64,000 nt of DNA from Mycobacterium cookii (GTDB lineage: Bacteria > Actinomycetota > Actinomycetes > Mycobacteriales > Mycobacteriaceae), in assembly GCF_010727945.1 (NCBI RefSeq), contig NZ_AP022569.1, forward strand, positions 2,976,001 through 3,040,000. Reading direction: 5' to 3'. The number at the start of each line of letters is the position of its first letter. Within the stretch, counting starts at the first letter, position 1. Below, piece after piece: positions 33,440-41,379 of this stretch. Made by a program: the position numbers and the translations under genes. The notes beneath the pieces are model-generated. The model saw only the letters and a list, made by a program, of their open reading frames with translations, was not told the origin of the DNA and made no database searches.

Positions 33440-34513
33440 ATGCCTTTCGTCGCCCGATTGTCCGACTTCTCCTCGGACCGTTCCGGCCCGCATCGTCGTC
33501 GGACCGCCCGATTGTCCGACTTCTCCTCGGACCGTCCCGACCCGCATCGTCGTCGGACCGCTGCCGTTCGCGCTCTGAAAAGTACCGGCGCCGTCGCACT
33601 CGGATCGGCGGTCGCCGGCATCGGTTACGCCTCGATCATCGAGCGCAATGCCTTCGCCTTACGCGAGCTGACCATGCCGGTGCTGACGCCCGGCTCGTCG
33701 CCGCTGCGGGTGCTGCACCTCAGCGACCTGCACATGCGCCCCGGGCAGCGCCGCAAGCAGGAGTGGCTGCGTGAACTCGCAGGGCTCGAGCCGGACCTGG
33801 TGGTCAACACCGGCGACAACCTGGCCCACCCCAAAGCGGTGCCGTCTGTCGTGCAGAGCCTCGGCGACCTGCTCTCGGTGCCGGGCATTTTCGTGTTCGG
33901 CAGCAACGACTACTTCGGGCCACGACCGAAGAACCCGCTGAATTACCTGACCGACCCGGATCACCGAGTGCACGGGAAGCCCCTGCCCTGGCAGGACCTG
34001 CGGGCGGCGTTCACCGAGCGCGGTTGGCTGGACCTGACCCACAACCGCCGCGAGTTCGAGGTGGCGGGCCTGCACATCGCCGCCGCCGGTGTCGACGATC
34101 CGCACATCGCGCGGGATCGCTACGACGCGATCGCCGGGCCGGCCAGCCCGGCGGCCAACCTGCGGCTGGGCCTGACCCATTCGCCGGAGCCGAGGGTGCT
34201 GGACCGCTTCGCCGCCGACGGGTACCAGCTGGTGATGGCGGGTCACACCCACGGCGGGCAGTTGTGCCTTCCGTTCTACGGCGCGCTGGTGACCAACTCC
34301 GGTCTGGACCGGTCCCGGGCCAAGGGCCCGTCACGCTGGGGGACGCACATGCAATTGCACGTCTCCGCCGGAATCGGCACGTCGCCGTTCGCTCCGGTGC
34401 GTTTCTGCTGCCGGCCCGAAGCCACATTGCTGACGTTGATTGCGGCACCGACCGGTGGTCGCGACCCGCAGCGCATTCAGGGACGGTCGCAGCCCACTTA
34501 TTCGGCGCGCTGA
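33440..34513 (+). CDS. Membrane-anchored metallophosphoesterase with repeat-derived N-terminus (Rv3683-like)
   Basis: The 357-residue protein has calcineurin-like motifs HLSDLHMRPG, VVNTGDNLAH, FGSNDYFG (Asn-Asp of motif III) and GHTHGGQLCLP. A weak hydrophobic segment (TGAVALGSAVAGIGYASI) precedes the domain and probably tethers it. The first 42 or so residues include two copies of an 18-residue unit starting ARLSDFSSDR, encoded by an in-frame 54-bp DNA repeat; the usual Rv3683 N-terminus is much shorter. The core is confident and the substrate unknown. If the true start lies after the repeats, the N-terminal extension disappears. Confidence 0.85.
   Translation: MPFVARLSDFSSDRSGPHRRRTARLSDFSSDRPDPHRRRTAAVRALKSTGAVALGSAVAGIGYASIIERNAFALRELTMPVLTPGSSPLRVLHLSDLHMRPGQRRKQEWLRELAGLEPDLVVNTGDNLAHPKAVPSVVQSLGDLLSVPGIFVFGSNDYFGPRPKNPLNYLTDPDHRVHGKPLPWQDLRAAFTERGWLDLTHNRREFEVAGLHIAAAGVDDPHIARDRYDAIAGPASPAANLRLGLTHSPEPRVLDRFAADGYQLVMAGHTHGGQLCLPFYGALVTNSGLDRSRAKGPSRWGTHMQLHVSAGIGTSPFAPVRFCCRPEATLLTLIAAPTGGRDPQRIQGRSQPTYSAR
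33451..33558 (+). repeat. Two 54-bp MIRU-like repeats inside a coding region
   Basis: Copies at 33451 and 33505 start CGCCCGATTGTCCGACTTCT and end GCATCGTCGTCGGAC; they differ at about three bases. Read on the minus strand they contain GACGATGCGGGCCGG and GAGGAG, so they are the reverse orientation of the 57-bp repeat at 30131. The 54-bp period keeps the host gene in frame. Confidence 0.88.
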
Positions 34514-34520
34514 GCGCGGG

Positions 34521-34691
34521 CTAGCTGTACGACGACTGGGTCAAAACCCGGGAATCGGTCACGCCGTCGGGCGCACCGAATGACGGTTCCGCCCACGCCT
34601 GATCGACCTCGCCACCAGAGGCGGTCACCAGCAACCACAGCACCCCGAGAGCCAGGAATCCGCCGAACACCACGGCGCCTAACACCGTCAT
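34521..34691 (-). CDS. Possible small single-span membrane protein
   Basis: A 56-residue frame starts MTVLGAVVFGGFLALGVLWL, giving one membrane helix followed by an acidic, Ser-rich tail (GGEVDQAWAEPSFGAPDG). GGGAAG about 12 nt upstream is a weak ribosome binding site. The open frame continues upstream across the antisense of a tRNA, which is certainly not coding, so only this part could be real. No homologue recognised. Confidence 0.45.
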   Translation of the reverse strand: MTVLGAVVFGGFLALGVLWLLVTASGGEVDQAWAEPSFGAPDGVTDSRVLTQSSYS

Positions 34692-34868
34692 GATTTGCTC
34701 GCTTCCCTTGCAGAGTTGCTTGTTGATCAGCATATTTAATGGCGCGAAGATCCCGGTTATTCCACGCCGGTTGACGGCACAAACGTCGCAGCAGGTGTGA
34801 TCTGCGCAGCACGGCAGTGCCGTTTCGCCGCTTACCGGGTCGGTGCGATACGCTGTCGTGGCTTCACG

Positions 34869-34942
<74 letters not shown>

Positions 34943-34991
34943 CTCATGTTGCAGCAGTACGAAATCCAGCCGTAAGGCTGGCGACGCAGGT

Positions 34992-35684
34992 TTACGGAAC
35001 CACCAGGCTGCCCGACGACAGCGGCGTACCGAAGTAGGTGGCCTGCGGATCCACCACGACGACTTTGGATTCACCCTGCCTGGCCAGGGACTCGCCGGCC
35101 ATCTGCTCGAACGAGATCTTCTCGGGCCCGCCGATGTTGACGATGCCGTTGATCGGCTGCGCCTCGGCCACCAGGGCGACCTCGTCGGCAAGGTCCTGGG
35201 TTGCGATGGGCTGGATCAGCGCGTCCGGCACGCGCACCTCGTTGCCGACGGTCAGCGACGCGGTGATCGCATCGGTGAATTCCGCGAACTGCGTCGCGCG
35301 CACGATCGTGTACGGAATCGTCCCTTGCTCGACGAGTTTCTCCTGAGCGACCTTCGCCCGCAGGTAGCCGCTTTCCGGCAACTGATCGCAGCCCACGATC
35401 GACATCGCGACGTAGTGGCCGATGTCGGACGCCTTGGCGGCGACGATCAAGTTCATCGTCGAGTTCGTGAAGAACGCCATCGCCGGGTCGTCGTCGAACG
35501 AGGGCGCGTTGGATGCATCGACGAGGACGTCGGCACCGGACAGGGCTTCCAGAAGGCCTTCGCCAGTAACGGAGTTGACGCCGGATCTCGGTGAGGCCGG
35601 CACTGCCTCATGCCCGCCGTCTTTGAGCCTCTGCACGACTTTCGACCCGAGCAGACCCGAGCCGCCGATCACCACGATCTTCAT
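34992..35684 (-). CDS. NAD(P)-binding NmrA-like atypical short-chain dehydrogenase
   Basis: This 230-residue Rossmann protein has the dinucleotide motif MKIVVIGGSGLLGSKV at its N-terminus, then VAMSIVGCDQLPESGYLRAKVAQEKLVEQ and PYTIVRATQF. These features belong to the NAD(P)H-binding NmrA/HSCARG group of atypical SDRs (GGxGxxG, no Tyr-x3-Lys). Such proteins act as NADPH sensors or quinone reductases; the specific role is unknown. It stands alone next to the tRNA gene. Confidence 0.8.
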   Translation of the reverse strand: MKIVVIGGSGLLGSKVVQRLKDGGHEAVPASPRSGVNSVTGEGLLEALSGADVLVDASNAPSFDDDPAMAFFTNSTMNLIVAAKASDIGHYVAMSIVGCDQLPESGYLRAKVAQEKLVEQGTIPYTIVRATQFAEFTDAITASLTVGNEVRVPDALIQPIATQDLADEVALVAEAQPINGIVNIGGPEKISFEQMAGESLARQGESKVVVVDPQATYFGTPLSSGSLVVP

Positions 35685-35767
35685 GGCTGTTCCTCTGGGG
35701 ACTAACCGACACCAGCGCCTGAGATCCTAGTTCCGACGGCGGCCCCGCGACAGCCGCCGAATTCCGG

Positions 35768-36547
35768 TCAGGGAATCAAACTGCTCGCCGCGCCCGCGGC
35801 GGCTCCGGGATCGAACAGGCTGCCCAGTTCGGTGACGACACTGGCCGCCGCGGAAGCGCCCAAGTCGGCGTTACCCAACGGGAACCAGTCGTCCGGGGGC
35901 AGGACGTTCTGAAACAGGTCGGTGATGTACGTCGTCGGGAACTCGGAGCTGGGCAGCGAATCCCACACCATGTGCGGAGTCGACGAGCCCGCGTAGACGA
36001 TCCAGTCGCCCGTGGCATGCCCATCGCCGATCAGGTAGTTCGTGTATGAGCCTGACACGGTGGTGATCTCGGTGTGTGCACCGTTGCCGTAGAAGATGTT
36101 CAGGTTATTGAAGCCGTAGGTCGGGTCGCCCGCGGCGTCTGTGCCGAACGGCCCGGTCCAGAAGTCGTACACCTGCGTCCCGGCCAAGTTGTCGGAATTG
36201 ATGCCGGTGAGGTTGTCCGCGGCCGGGGTGAAGTTGCCGAATTTGTAGATCGCCTGGTCGAGGAATTGGTTCTCGTAGTCCTGCTCGCTGACGTTGTAAC
36301 TTCCCGCAATGGTCGTCACACCATTCTGGGTCACGTCGACGTTGACCGGTTGGGTGTCCTTCCAGTCCGCGAAGAACGGCCGAAAGCCCTGGTACAGCAC
36401 GTCGGTCGGGTGTCCGCCGGACACCAGCGTGCATTCGTAGTGGCTGCAGTCATCCGCGTGGGCGAAGGCGACGGGGAGGTATGCGGCGGCGGCCAGTCCG
36501 CCGACGGCCGCTGCAACCGTTGAAAGAAGACGACGCTGTGTCACCAT
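35768..36547 (-). CDS. Exported protein of unknown function
   Basis: This 259-residue protein has a signal peptide MVTQRRLLSTVAAAVGGLAAAA ending near AFAHADD, with twin arginines that suggest Tat export. The mature part has a cysteine pair (DCSHYEC), is rich in Asp, Asn, Tyr and Gly, and is probably beta-structured (NNLNIFYGNGAHTEITTVSG). The C-terminus is a small-residue tail (LFDPGAAAGAASSLIP). Similar secreted proteins are common in environmental mycobacteria; I do not recognise a characterised family. It has its own promoter region of 345 bp shared with the divergent SDR gene. Confidence 0.75.
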   Translation of the reverse strand: MVTQRRLLSTVAAAVGGLAAAAYLPVAFAHADDCSHYECTLVSGGHPTDVLYQGFRPFFADWKDTQPVNVDVTQNGVTTIAGSYNVSEQDYENQFLDQAIYKFGNFTPAADNLTGINSDNLAGTQVYDFWTGPFGTDAAGDPTYGFNNLNIFYGNGAHTEITTVSGSYTNYLIGDGHATGDWIVYAGSSTPHMVWDSLPSSEFPTTYITDLFQNVLPPDDWFPLGNADLGASAAASVVTELGSLFDPGAAAGAASSLIP

Positions 36548-36892
36548 GTGAGCCCCCTAACTGTTGTGCTACGCACGTCCAACAGCTGCTGAATCACGGA
36601 AGCGTACACCGGCCGTGATCTTGAAGTTTCCAAAATGCCAAAGATTTGCTCATCGTTCGGATACAGCGCCCCGTGAGTCGGTCGACATATGCTGTTCACG
36701 CGCGCTTCAACCCCCTGATTTGCACAAACGTGACTAACTGAAAAGCCCCCACCGAACGCATCATTATGGCGCGCACGTTCGCTGTCGCGCGTGAAAATGA
36801 GTGAAATTCGCTCACATCGACTCGCTCACAGCTGACCGGTCGCTAGGTAAAAACCCTCTGCGCGACGAAGCGAAACATCGGATGATCACCGA
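36548..36892. promoter_or_regulatory. Divergent intergenic region with clustered GTGA/TCAC half-sites
   Basis: The 345-bp region between the exported protein and the SDR gene is AT-rich and non-coding. GTGA half-sites at 36791 and 36801 face TCAC half-sites at 36812 and 36826, forming GTGAAATTCGCTCAC (36801-36815) and a direct repeat CGCTCACA. This looks like a multi-site operator. The N7 spacing of the inner pair is one base longer than the Crp consensus. Confidence 0.5.
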
Positions 36893-37702
36893 GTGGAAAT
36901 CATCGTCACGGGCGGCAACAGCGGCGTCGGGGAAGCGACCGCCGCCGCATTGGCGGCCGACGGCCATAGCGTCGTGATCGCTTGCCGCACGATTCCGAAA
37001 GCCGAACGGGCCGCCGCAGCGATGTCCGGCGACGTGGCGGTCGCACACCTCGACCTGGCCGATCTCTCCAGCGTCCGCAAGTTCGCCGACTCGGTAAAAA
37101 GCGTCGACGTGCTGATCAACAACGCCGGCGTGCTGGGCTTGCCGCTGACCCGTACGGCTGATGGCTTCGAGTCCCACATGGGCATCAACTACCTCGGGCA
37201 CTTCGCGTTGACGTGTCTGCTCGGCGACCGCATCAGGAACCGGGTGATCTCCGTCGTCAGCGCGGCCTATGCGATGAGCCACCTGCACATCGACGACTTG
37301 AATTGGCACCATCGCACTTACTCGAAGTGGGCGGCGTACGGCGAGTCCAAATTGGCCGTCATGCTGTTCAACCACTCATTGGTCCGCCGCAGCGTGCGGG
37401 CCTACATGACTGATCCCGGCGCCACGAACACCGACATCACCCGAGACGCCACCGGCGTGGTGCCGTGGATCCGCGACCACACCTTCCGCGGTTGGCCGGC
37501 GCACGGCGCACAGGCCGGTGCGCGAGCCAGCATTCAAGCGGTCACCACCGAACTGCCGAACGGCACATACCTGGCACCACGGTTCAGCCAGTGGGGCAAG
37601 CCGAAGGTGACCACGCCGCGCAAGAAAGCCCGCGATGCCGCAATGGCTCGCCGGCTGTGGGACGTCTCCGTCGAGCTGACCGGGTGCGACTGGCCCGTTT
37701 GA
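36893..37702 (+). CDS. Short-chain dehydrogenase/reductase
   Basis: The 269-residue classical SDR has cofactor motif TGGNSGVGEATAAALA, VLINNAGVLG, GINYLGHFALT, active-site Ser in ISVVSAAYA and Tyr-x3-Lys in YGESK. It resembles the retinol dehydrogenase/WW-oxidoreductase-like branch. The C-terminus is basic (KPKVTTPRKKARDAAMARR). GTG is the start. The stop codon overlaps a TTG start of the next gene (TTGA), so SDR and oxidase-like protein are probably made together. Confidence 0.88.
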   Translation: MEIIVTGGNSGVGEATAAALAADGHSVVIACRTIPKAERAAAAMSGDVAVAHLDLADLSSVRKFADSVKSVDVLINNAGVLGLPLTRTADGFESHMGINYLGHFALTCLLGDRIRNRVISVVSAAYAMSHLHIDDLNWHHRTYSKWAAYGESKLAVMLFNHSLVRRSVRAYMTDPGATNTDITRDATGVVPWIRDHTFRGWPAHGAQAGARASIQAVTTELPNGTYLAPRFSQWGKPKVTTPRKKARDAAMARRLWDVSVELTGCDWPV

Positions 37703-38751
37703 CGGGTACTGATTCGTGGGTACACATCCGCGTGCTTGAACTGGGAACGACGATCGAACCGCGGCTGCCCGCAGCGCACGGGCCGCTATCGATGGCCGTT
37801 CGACGCAGCCTCACCGAGCCGGCGCCGCGCGATCAGCTCAACCGCATCGGCGCCTCGGTTCGCGACTCCGATCCGTACGGACTCGACCTGCATCTTGCCC
37901 TCTACATGTGCTACGAGTTGCATTATCGCGGCTTCGCCGGCGTTGACCCGACCTGGGAGTGGAATCCCGGATTGCTGTATCTGCGTGGGCAATTGGAGCG
38001 TACATTTCTCGCCGGAGTTCGCCGCGACGTCGGCCCGATCGAGCCGAGCGACACTGCGGAAGCCGAAATGGCCAGCCTGTCAATCGAATCCGGCGACGGT
38101 GCAGGACCGTCTTATTGGTTGCGTGACAACGGGACGTGGGAGCAGATGCGCGAATACTTCGTGCACCGATCGCTATATCACCTCAAGGAGGGCGACCCGC
38201 ACGCCTGGGCGATCCCACGGTTGGTCGGACAGGCCAAAGCATCTTTCGTCGCGGTCGAATTCGACGAGTACGGCGCCGGACACGGACCGAAGGTTCATCA
38301 GCAGTTGTTCGCCGACCTGTTGACCGCCGCCGGCCTGGACGCGACCTACCTGGCGTACCTCGAAGTGGTTCCCGCCGAGTCGTTGGCGGTGGTCAATTTG
38401 ATGTCACTGTTCGGCTTGCACCGCCAGTTCCGCGGTTCTGCCATAGGGCATTTCGCGTCGACAGAGATCACCTCGTCGCCAGGATCGCGCAGACTGGTCG
38501 AGGCACTACAACGGCTGGGCGCACCGCCGGAATGTGTTGCGTTCTACCGCGAGCACGTCGAGGCCGACGCGGTGCATGAGCAGGTGGTACGCATCGACGT
38601 GGTCGGCGATCTTGTCAGACGAGAGCCTCACCTGGACCGCGATGTGGTGTTCGGCATCCGCGCTCATGCATCGGTGGAAGATCGTCTTGCCGATGCGCTG
38701 ATGGCGTCCTGGAAGGCCGGCGAGTCGTCCTTAAGGCGGCCGCTCAGTTGA
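37699..38751 (+). CDS. Haem-oxygenase-like iron-containing redox enzyme (HDO-type)
   Basis: This protein of about 350 residues (TTG start overlapping the SDR stop; a GTG at 37732 is the alternative) is helical. It has acidic/His-rich helices expected of the haem-oxygenase-like diiron oxidase fold: MCYELHYRGFAG, AVEFDEYGAGHGPKVHQ and YREHVEADAVHEQVV. Proteins of this group (PF14518-type) oxidise or cleave small molecules using a non-haem diiron site; individual metal ligands cannot be assigned by eye. It converges on the CDGSH gene, with which it overlaps by 21 bp at the 3' end. Confidence 0.75.
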   Translation: MTGTDSWVHIRVLELGTTIEPRLPAAHGPLSMAVRRSLTEPAPRDQLNRIGASVRDSDPYGLDLHLALYMCYELHYRGFAGVDPTWEWNPGLLYLRGQLERTFLAGVRRDVGPIEPSDTAEAEMASLSIESGDGAGPSYWLRDNGTWEQMREYFVHRSLYHLKEGDPHAWAIPRLVGQAKASFVAVEFDEYGAGHGPKVHQQLFADLLTAAGLDATYLAYLEVVPAESLAVVNLMSLFGLHRQFRGSAIGHFASTEITSSPGSRRLVEALQRLGAPPECVAFYREHVEADAVHEQVVRIDVVGDLVRREPHLDRDVVFGIRAHASVEDRLADALMASWKAGESSLRRPLS

Positions 38752-38976
38752 ATTCTGTTTACTTGCAGTATCATCGGTCAAGCGAGCGCGGACCGGGCGA
38801 CAGCGTCGGTGGCTGGTGTCGCACAGCGGGTAGTTCTTGCTGCGTCGGCAGGTGCAGACGGCAACCATGAACCGGTCGGATTCGACGACGTCACCATTGG
38901 GTGTATCGATGCGCACCGGGCCCGCTATCAGTATCGGACCATTGGGTATGACCTGCACCCGCGTCCGGGTGGTCAC
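38731..38976 (-). CDS. CDGSH-type iron-sulfur protein
   Basis: The 81-residue protein has VCTCRRSKNYPLCDTSH, which fits the [2Fe-2S] CDGSH pattern C-x-C-x2-S-x3-P-x-C-D-x2-H with three Cys and one His. The N-terminal half (IPNGPILIAGPVRIDTPNGD) matches the usual beta sandwich of bacterial single-CDGSH proteins. It probably transfers electrons or clusters. The ATG overlaps the stop codon of the upstream methyltransferase (ATGA). Confidence 0.87.
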   Translation of the reverse strand: MTTRTRVQVIPNGPILIAGPVRIDTPNGDVVESDRFMVAVCTCRRSKNYPLCDTSHRRCRPVRARLTDDTASKQNSTERPP

Positions 38977-39668
38977 GGCTTATCCGCCCGGATGACCACC
39001 AGTTCCTCTGTGCGGCAGCCGCGTTCGATCTGCCCGGTACGCTCCAGCCAGTCGGCCCGCGCCGACAACACTGGCCCGAAGGGAATCCGCTGCGAGGCAA
39101 CGACATCTGCGTCAAAGCCGCTGGACCGCAAGAGATGAACCGACCGCCCGACGCCGGCCAGCGCCGAGTGCACCATCAGCAACGAGCCGCCGTCGGCCAA
39201 CAAGCTTGCCGCCGAGGCACATAGCGGATCCAACACGGTCCGGCCGTCGAGACCGGCATTCCAGGCCCATGCCGGGCCCGCCGATCGAGGGATCGACATC
39301 ACGTCACCCCCGCCCGATGGCGTCGGTACGTAAGGTGGATTGGACACGATCAGATCGAAAGGGCCGTGGTCCGAAGCACCCGTCCACGAGCCTTCCCGCA
39401 CATCGACGTGGACGCCGGCGTCGAATGCGTTTCCGCGCGAACACCGCACCGCGTGCGGGCAGATATCGAATGCCGTCACGCTGGCCGCCCCCATCGCGGC
39501 TGCGGCGATCGCGACGACGCCGCTGCCGGTACACAAGTCCAATACCCGTCGGCCCGCGGCTAATCCAGTCCACTCCAGCGTCTCGATCAACATCATCGAA
39601 TCGTGTTGCGGGGGGTAGACACCTTCGACATTCAGCGAAGCCGACGGTGGGGTGTATGCGATCGTCAC
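38973..39668 (-). CDS. HemK/PrmC-like SAM-dependent methyltransferase
   Basis: This 231-residue class I methyltransferase has SAM motif VLDLCTGSGVVAIAAAAMG and motif IV FDLIVSNPPYVPTP. The NPPY signature is shared by glutamine-N5 (HemK/PrmC, HemK2) and adenine-N6 methyltransferases. It lacks the N-terminal helical domain of PrmC, so it is not the release-factor enzyme of the housekeeping type. It is paired with the CDGSH protein by a 4-bp overlap and convergent with the SDR/oxidase pair; the substrate is unknown. Confidence 0.83.
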   Translation of the reverse strand: MTIAYTPPSASLNVEGVYPPQHDSMMLIETLEWTGLAAGRRVLDLCTGSGVVAIAAAAMGAASVTAFDICPHAVRCSRGNAFDAGVHVDVREGSWTGASDHGPFDLIVSNPPYVPTPSGGGDVMSIPRSAGPAWAWNAGLDGRTVLDPLCASAASLLADGGSLLMVHSALAGVGRSVHLLRSSGFDADVVASQRIPFGPVLSARADWLERTGQIERGCRTEELVVIRADKP

Positions 39669-39767
39669 GTCGACCTTCCGAGCTCGTGATCGCCGTGGCG
39701 GTCACGGCCTTCAGCTCATTCATGCCCAGAATGCAAGGCAGCGAAACCGGATTTGCCAGCGAAGTGT

Positions 39768-40325
39768 TCAGGCGTCGAGGGACGCTTGCTCGAGTTGCGC
39801 GACAAGCGCGGCGCAGAACGCTGGAAGGTCGGACGGCGATCGGCTGGTGATCACGTTGTGATCGATGGCGACTTCTTCGTCGACGACGTTGGCGCCGGCG
39901 TTTCGCAGATCGGTGCGGATACTCGGATACGACGTGACGGTCCGTCCCACCACCACGTCCGCCTCCACCAAGGTCCACGGGCCGTGACAGATCGCGGCAA
40001 CCGGCTTACCGGAGTTCACGAAGTCACGCACGAAGGAGACCGCGGCGTCGTCCAGGCGCAGCTTGTCCGGATTGACGGTGCCGCCGGGAAGCACGAGCGC
40101 GTCGTAATCGTCGACCGACGCCTCCGAAACGACCCGATCGACGTCGATAGTTCCGGCCGGATCCAGATCGTGGTTACGTGCCTGGATCTCACCGGCTTTC
40201 AGCGAGAGCACCGATACGCGCGCACCCTTGTCGGTGACGGCCGCGCGGGGTTGTTCGAGTTCGACCTTCTCCACCCCGTCGGCAGCGAGGATCGCAACTC
40301 GTCTGCCCTGCAATGAATTCGACAT
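39768..40325 (-). CDS. DJ-1/PfpI-family protein (type 1 glutamine amidotransferase-like)
   Basis: This 185-residue protein has RRVAILAADGVEKVELEQP at the N-terminus, VLPGGTVNPDKLR and the nucleophile elbow AAICHGPWTLVEA (Cys in GxCHGxx). This fits the PfpI/YhbO subgroup, proposed as stress-response deglycases or glyoxalases. ATG at 40325 is preferred; a TTG four codons upstream is possible. It lies 12 bp after the F420-type oxidoreductase gene, so they form an operon. Confidence 0.86.
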   Translation of the reverse strand: MSNSLQGRRVAILAADGVEKVELEQPRAAVTDKGARVSVLSLKAGEIQARNHDLDPAGTIDVDRVVSEASVDDYDALVLPGGTVNPDKLRLDDAAVSFVRDFVNSGKPVAAICHGPWTLVEADVVVGRTVTSYPSIRTDLRNAGANVVDEEVAIDHNVITSRSPSDLPAFCAALVAQLEQASLDA

Positions 40326-40337
40326 GCTCTCGTCCAA

Positions 40338-41339
40338 TCACGTGGTGATGTCGCCCGGCGCCGCTGACCGCAGTGCGTCCAACAACGGTTCGGCGGCTTC
40401 CTTGAGAAATTGTTCCTGGCTGTCGCCGCCGACCTGCACCAGCGCGATGTCGGTGAAGCCCGCTTCCCAGTACGGGCGCACCGCGTCGACGATCGCGTCG
40501 AGGTCCGGTCCGCACGGAATGCTTTCGGCGACATCCTCGGGACGGATGAACTGGGTCGCGCCCGCAAAACCCGCCGGCGTGGGCAGGTCGGCGTTGACAC
40601 TCCAGCCGCCGCCGAACCAGCGGAACTGATCGTGGGCGCGCGCGATCGCCGCATCGCGGTCGGGGTCCCAGCAGATCGGGAGCTGCCCGACAACCCGGCC
40701 ACCGCCGGCGATGCCGTTGCCCTGCCGCACGGTGTGCCAGTCGCGCACCAGCTCGCCGTCCGGCTCCACCGCGATCAGGTGGTCGGCCAGAACGCCGAGC
40801 TTGTCGATCGCCTTCTTCCCGCCAACTGCGATTCCGATGCCAACGGGAACATCCGGGACGTCCCACAGCCTCGCGGAATCCACCTGGTAGTAGTCGCCGC
40901 GCCAGTCGACCAGGTCGCCGGTGAACAGGGCGCGAATGATGTCGATGGCTTCGCGCAGCATGTCCTGCCGCTGCGCGATGGCCGGCCAGCCTCTGCCGAC
41001 CACGTGCTCGTTGAGGTTCTCGCCGCTGCCCAGGCCCAAGGTGAAACGCCCGTCGGCCAGGATCTGCAAGGTCGCCGCCTGCTGAGCCACGATCGCGGGG
41101 TGATAGCGCATGGTCGGACAGGTCACGTAGGTATAGAGGTCGACATGGTCGGTGACCTGCGCGACCGCACCCAGCATGGTCCAGGCGTTGGGCGCATGCC
41201 CTTGCGATGTCAGCCAGGGCGAGAAGTGGTCGCTGCTGACCTCGAAGTCGAATCCCCGACGCTCAGCCGAAATCGCATACTGGACAAGGTCTTTGGGATT
41301 GCTCTGCTCGGTCATCAGGGTATATCCAAAGCGTGTCAT
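40338..41339 (-). CDS. F420-dependent luciferase-like oxidoreductase (Fgd-related)
   Basis: The 333-residue TIM-barrel protein of the luciferase-like monooxygenase family begins MTRFGYTLMTEQSNPKDLVQ. It has FEVSSDHFSPWLTSQGHAPNAW, FTLGLGSGENLNEHVVG and a WEAGFTDIALVQVGG C-terminus, all hallmarks of the F420-dependent glucose-6-phosphate dehydrogenase-related subfamily (TIGR03557-like). F420 rather than FMN use is inferred from these motifs. The substrate is unknown. Operon with the DJ-1/PfpI protein. Confidence 0.87.
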   Translation of the reverse strand: MTRFGYTLMTEQSNPKDLVQYAISAERRGFDFEVSSDHFSPWLTSQGHAPNAWTMLGAVAQVTDHVDLYTYVTCPTMRYHPAIVAQQAATLQILADGRFTLGLGSGENLNEHVVGRGWPAIAQRQDMLREAIDIIRALFTGDLVDWRGDYYQVDSARLWDVPDVPVGIGIAVGGKKAIDKLGVLADHLIAVEPDGELVRDWHTVRQGNGIAGGGRVVGQLPICWDPDRDAAIARAHDQFRWFGGGWSVNADLPTPAGFAGATQFIRPEDVAESIPCGPDLDAIVDAVRPYWEAGFTDIALVQVGGDSQEQFLKEAAEPLLDALRSAAPGDITT

Positions 41340-41379
41340 CCACTTCGGATACCCGTGCTTGGCTCAGGCAAACAATGCT

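Noticed and set aside
36801..36815. A canonical Crp site upstream of the SDR gene
   Set aside because: The GTGA and TCAC half-sites are separated by seven bases instead of the six required by the Crp consensus, and only four bases per half-site match.
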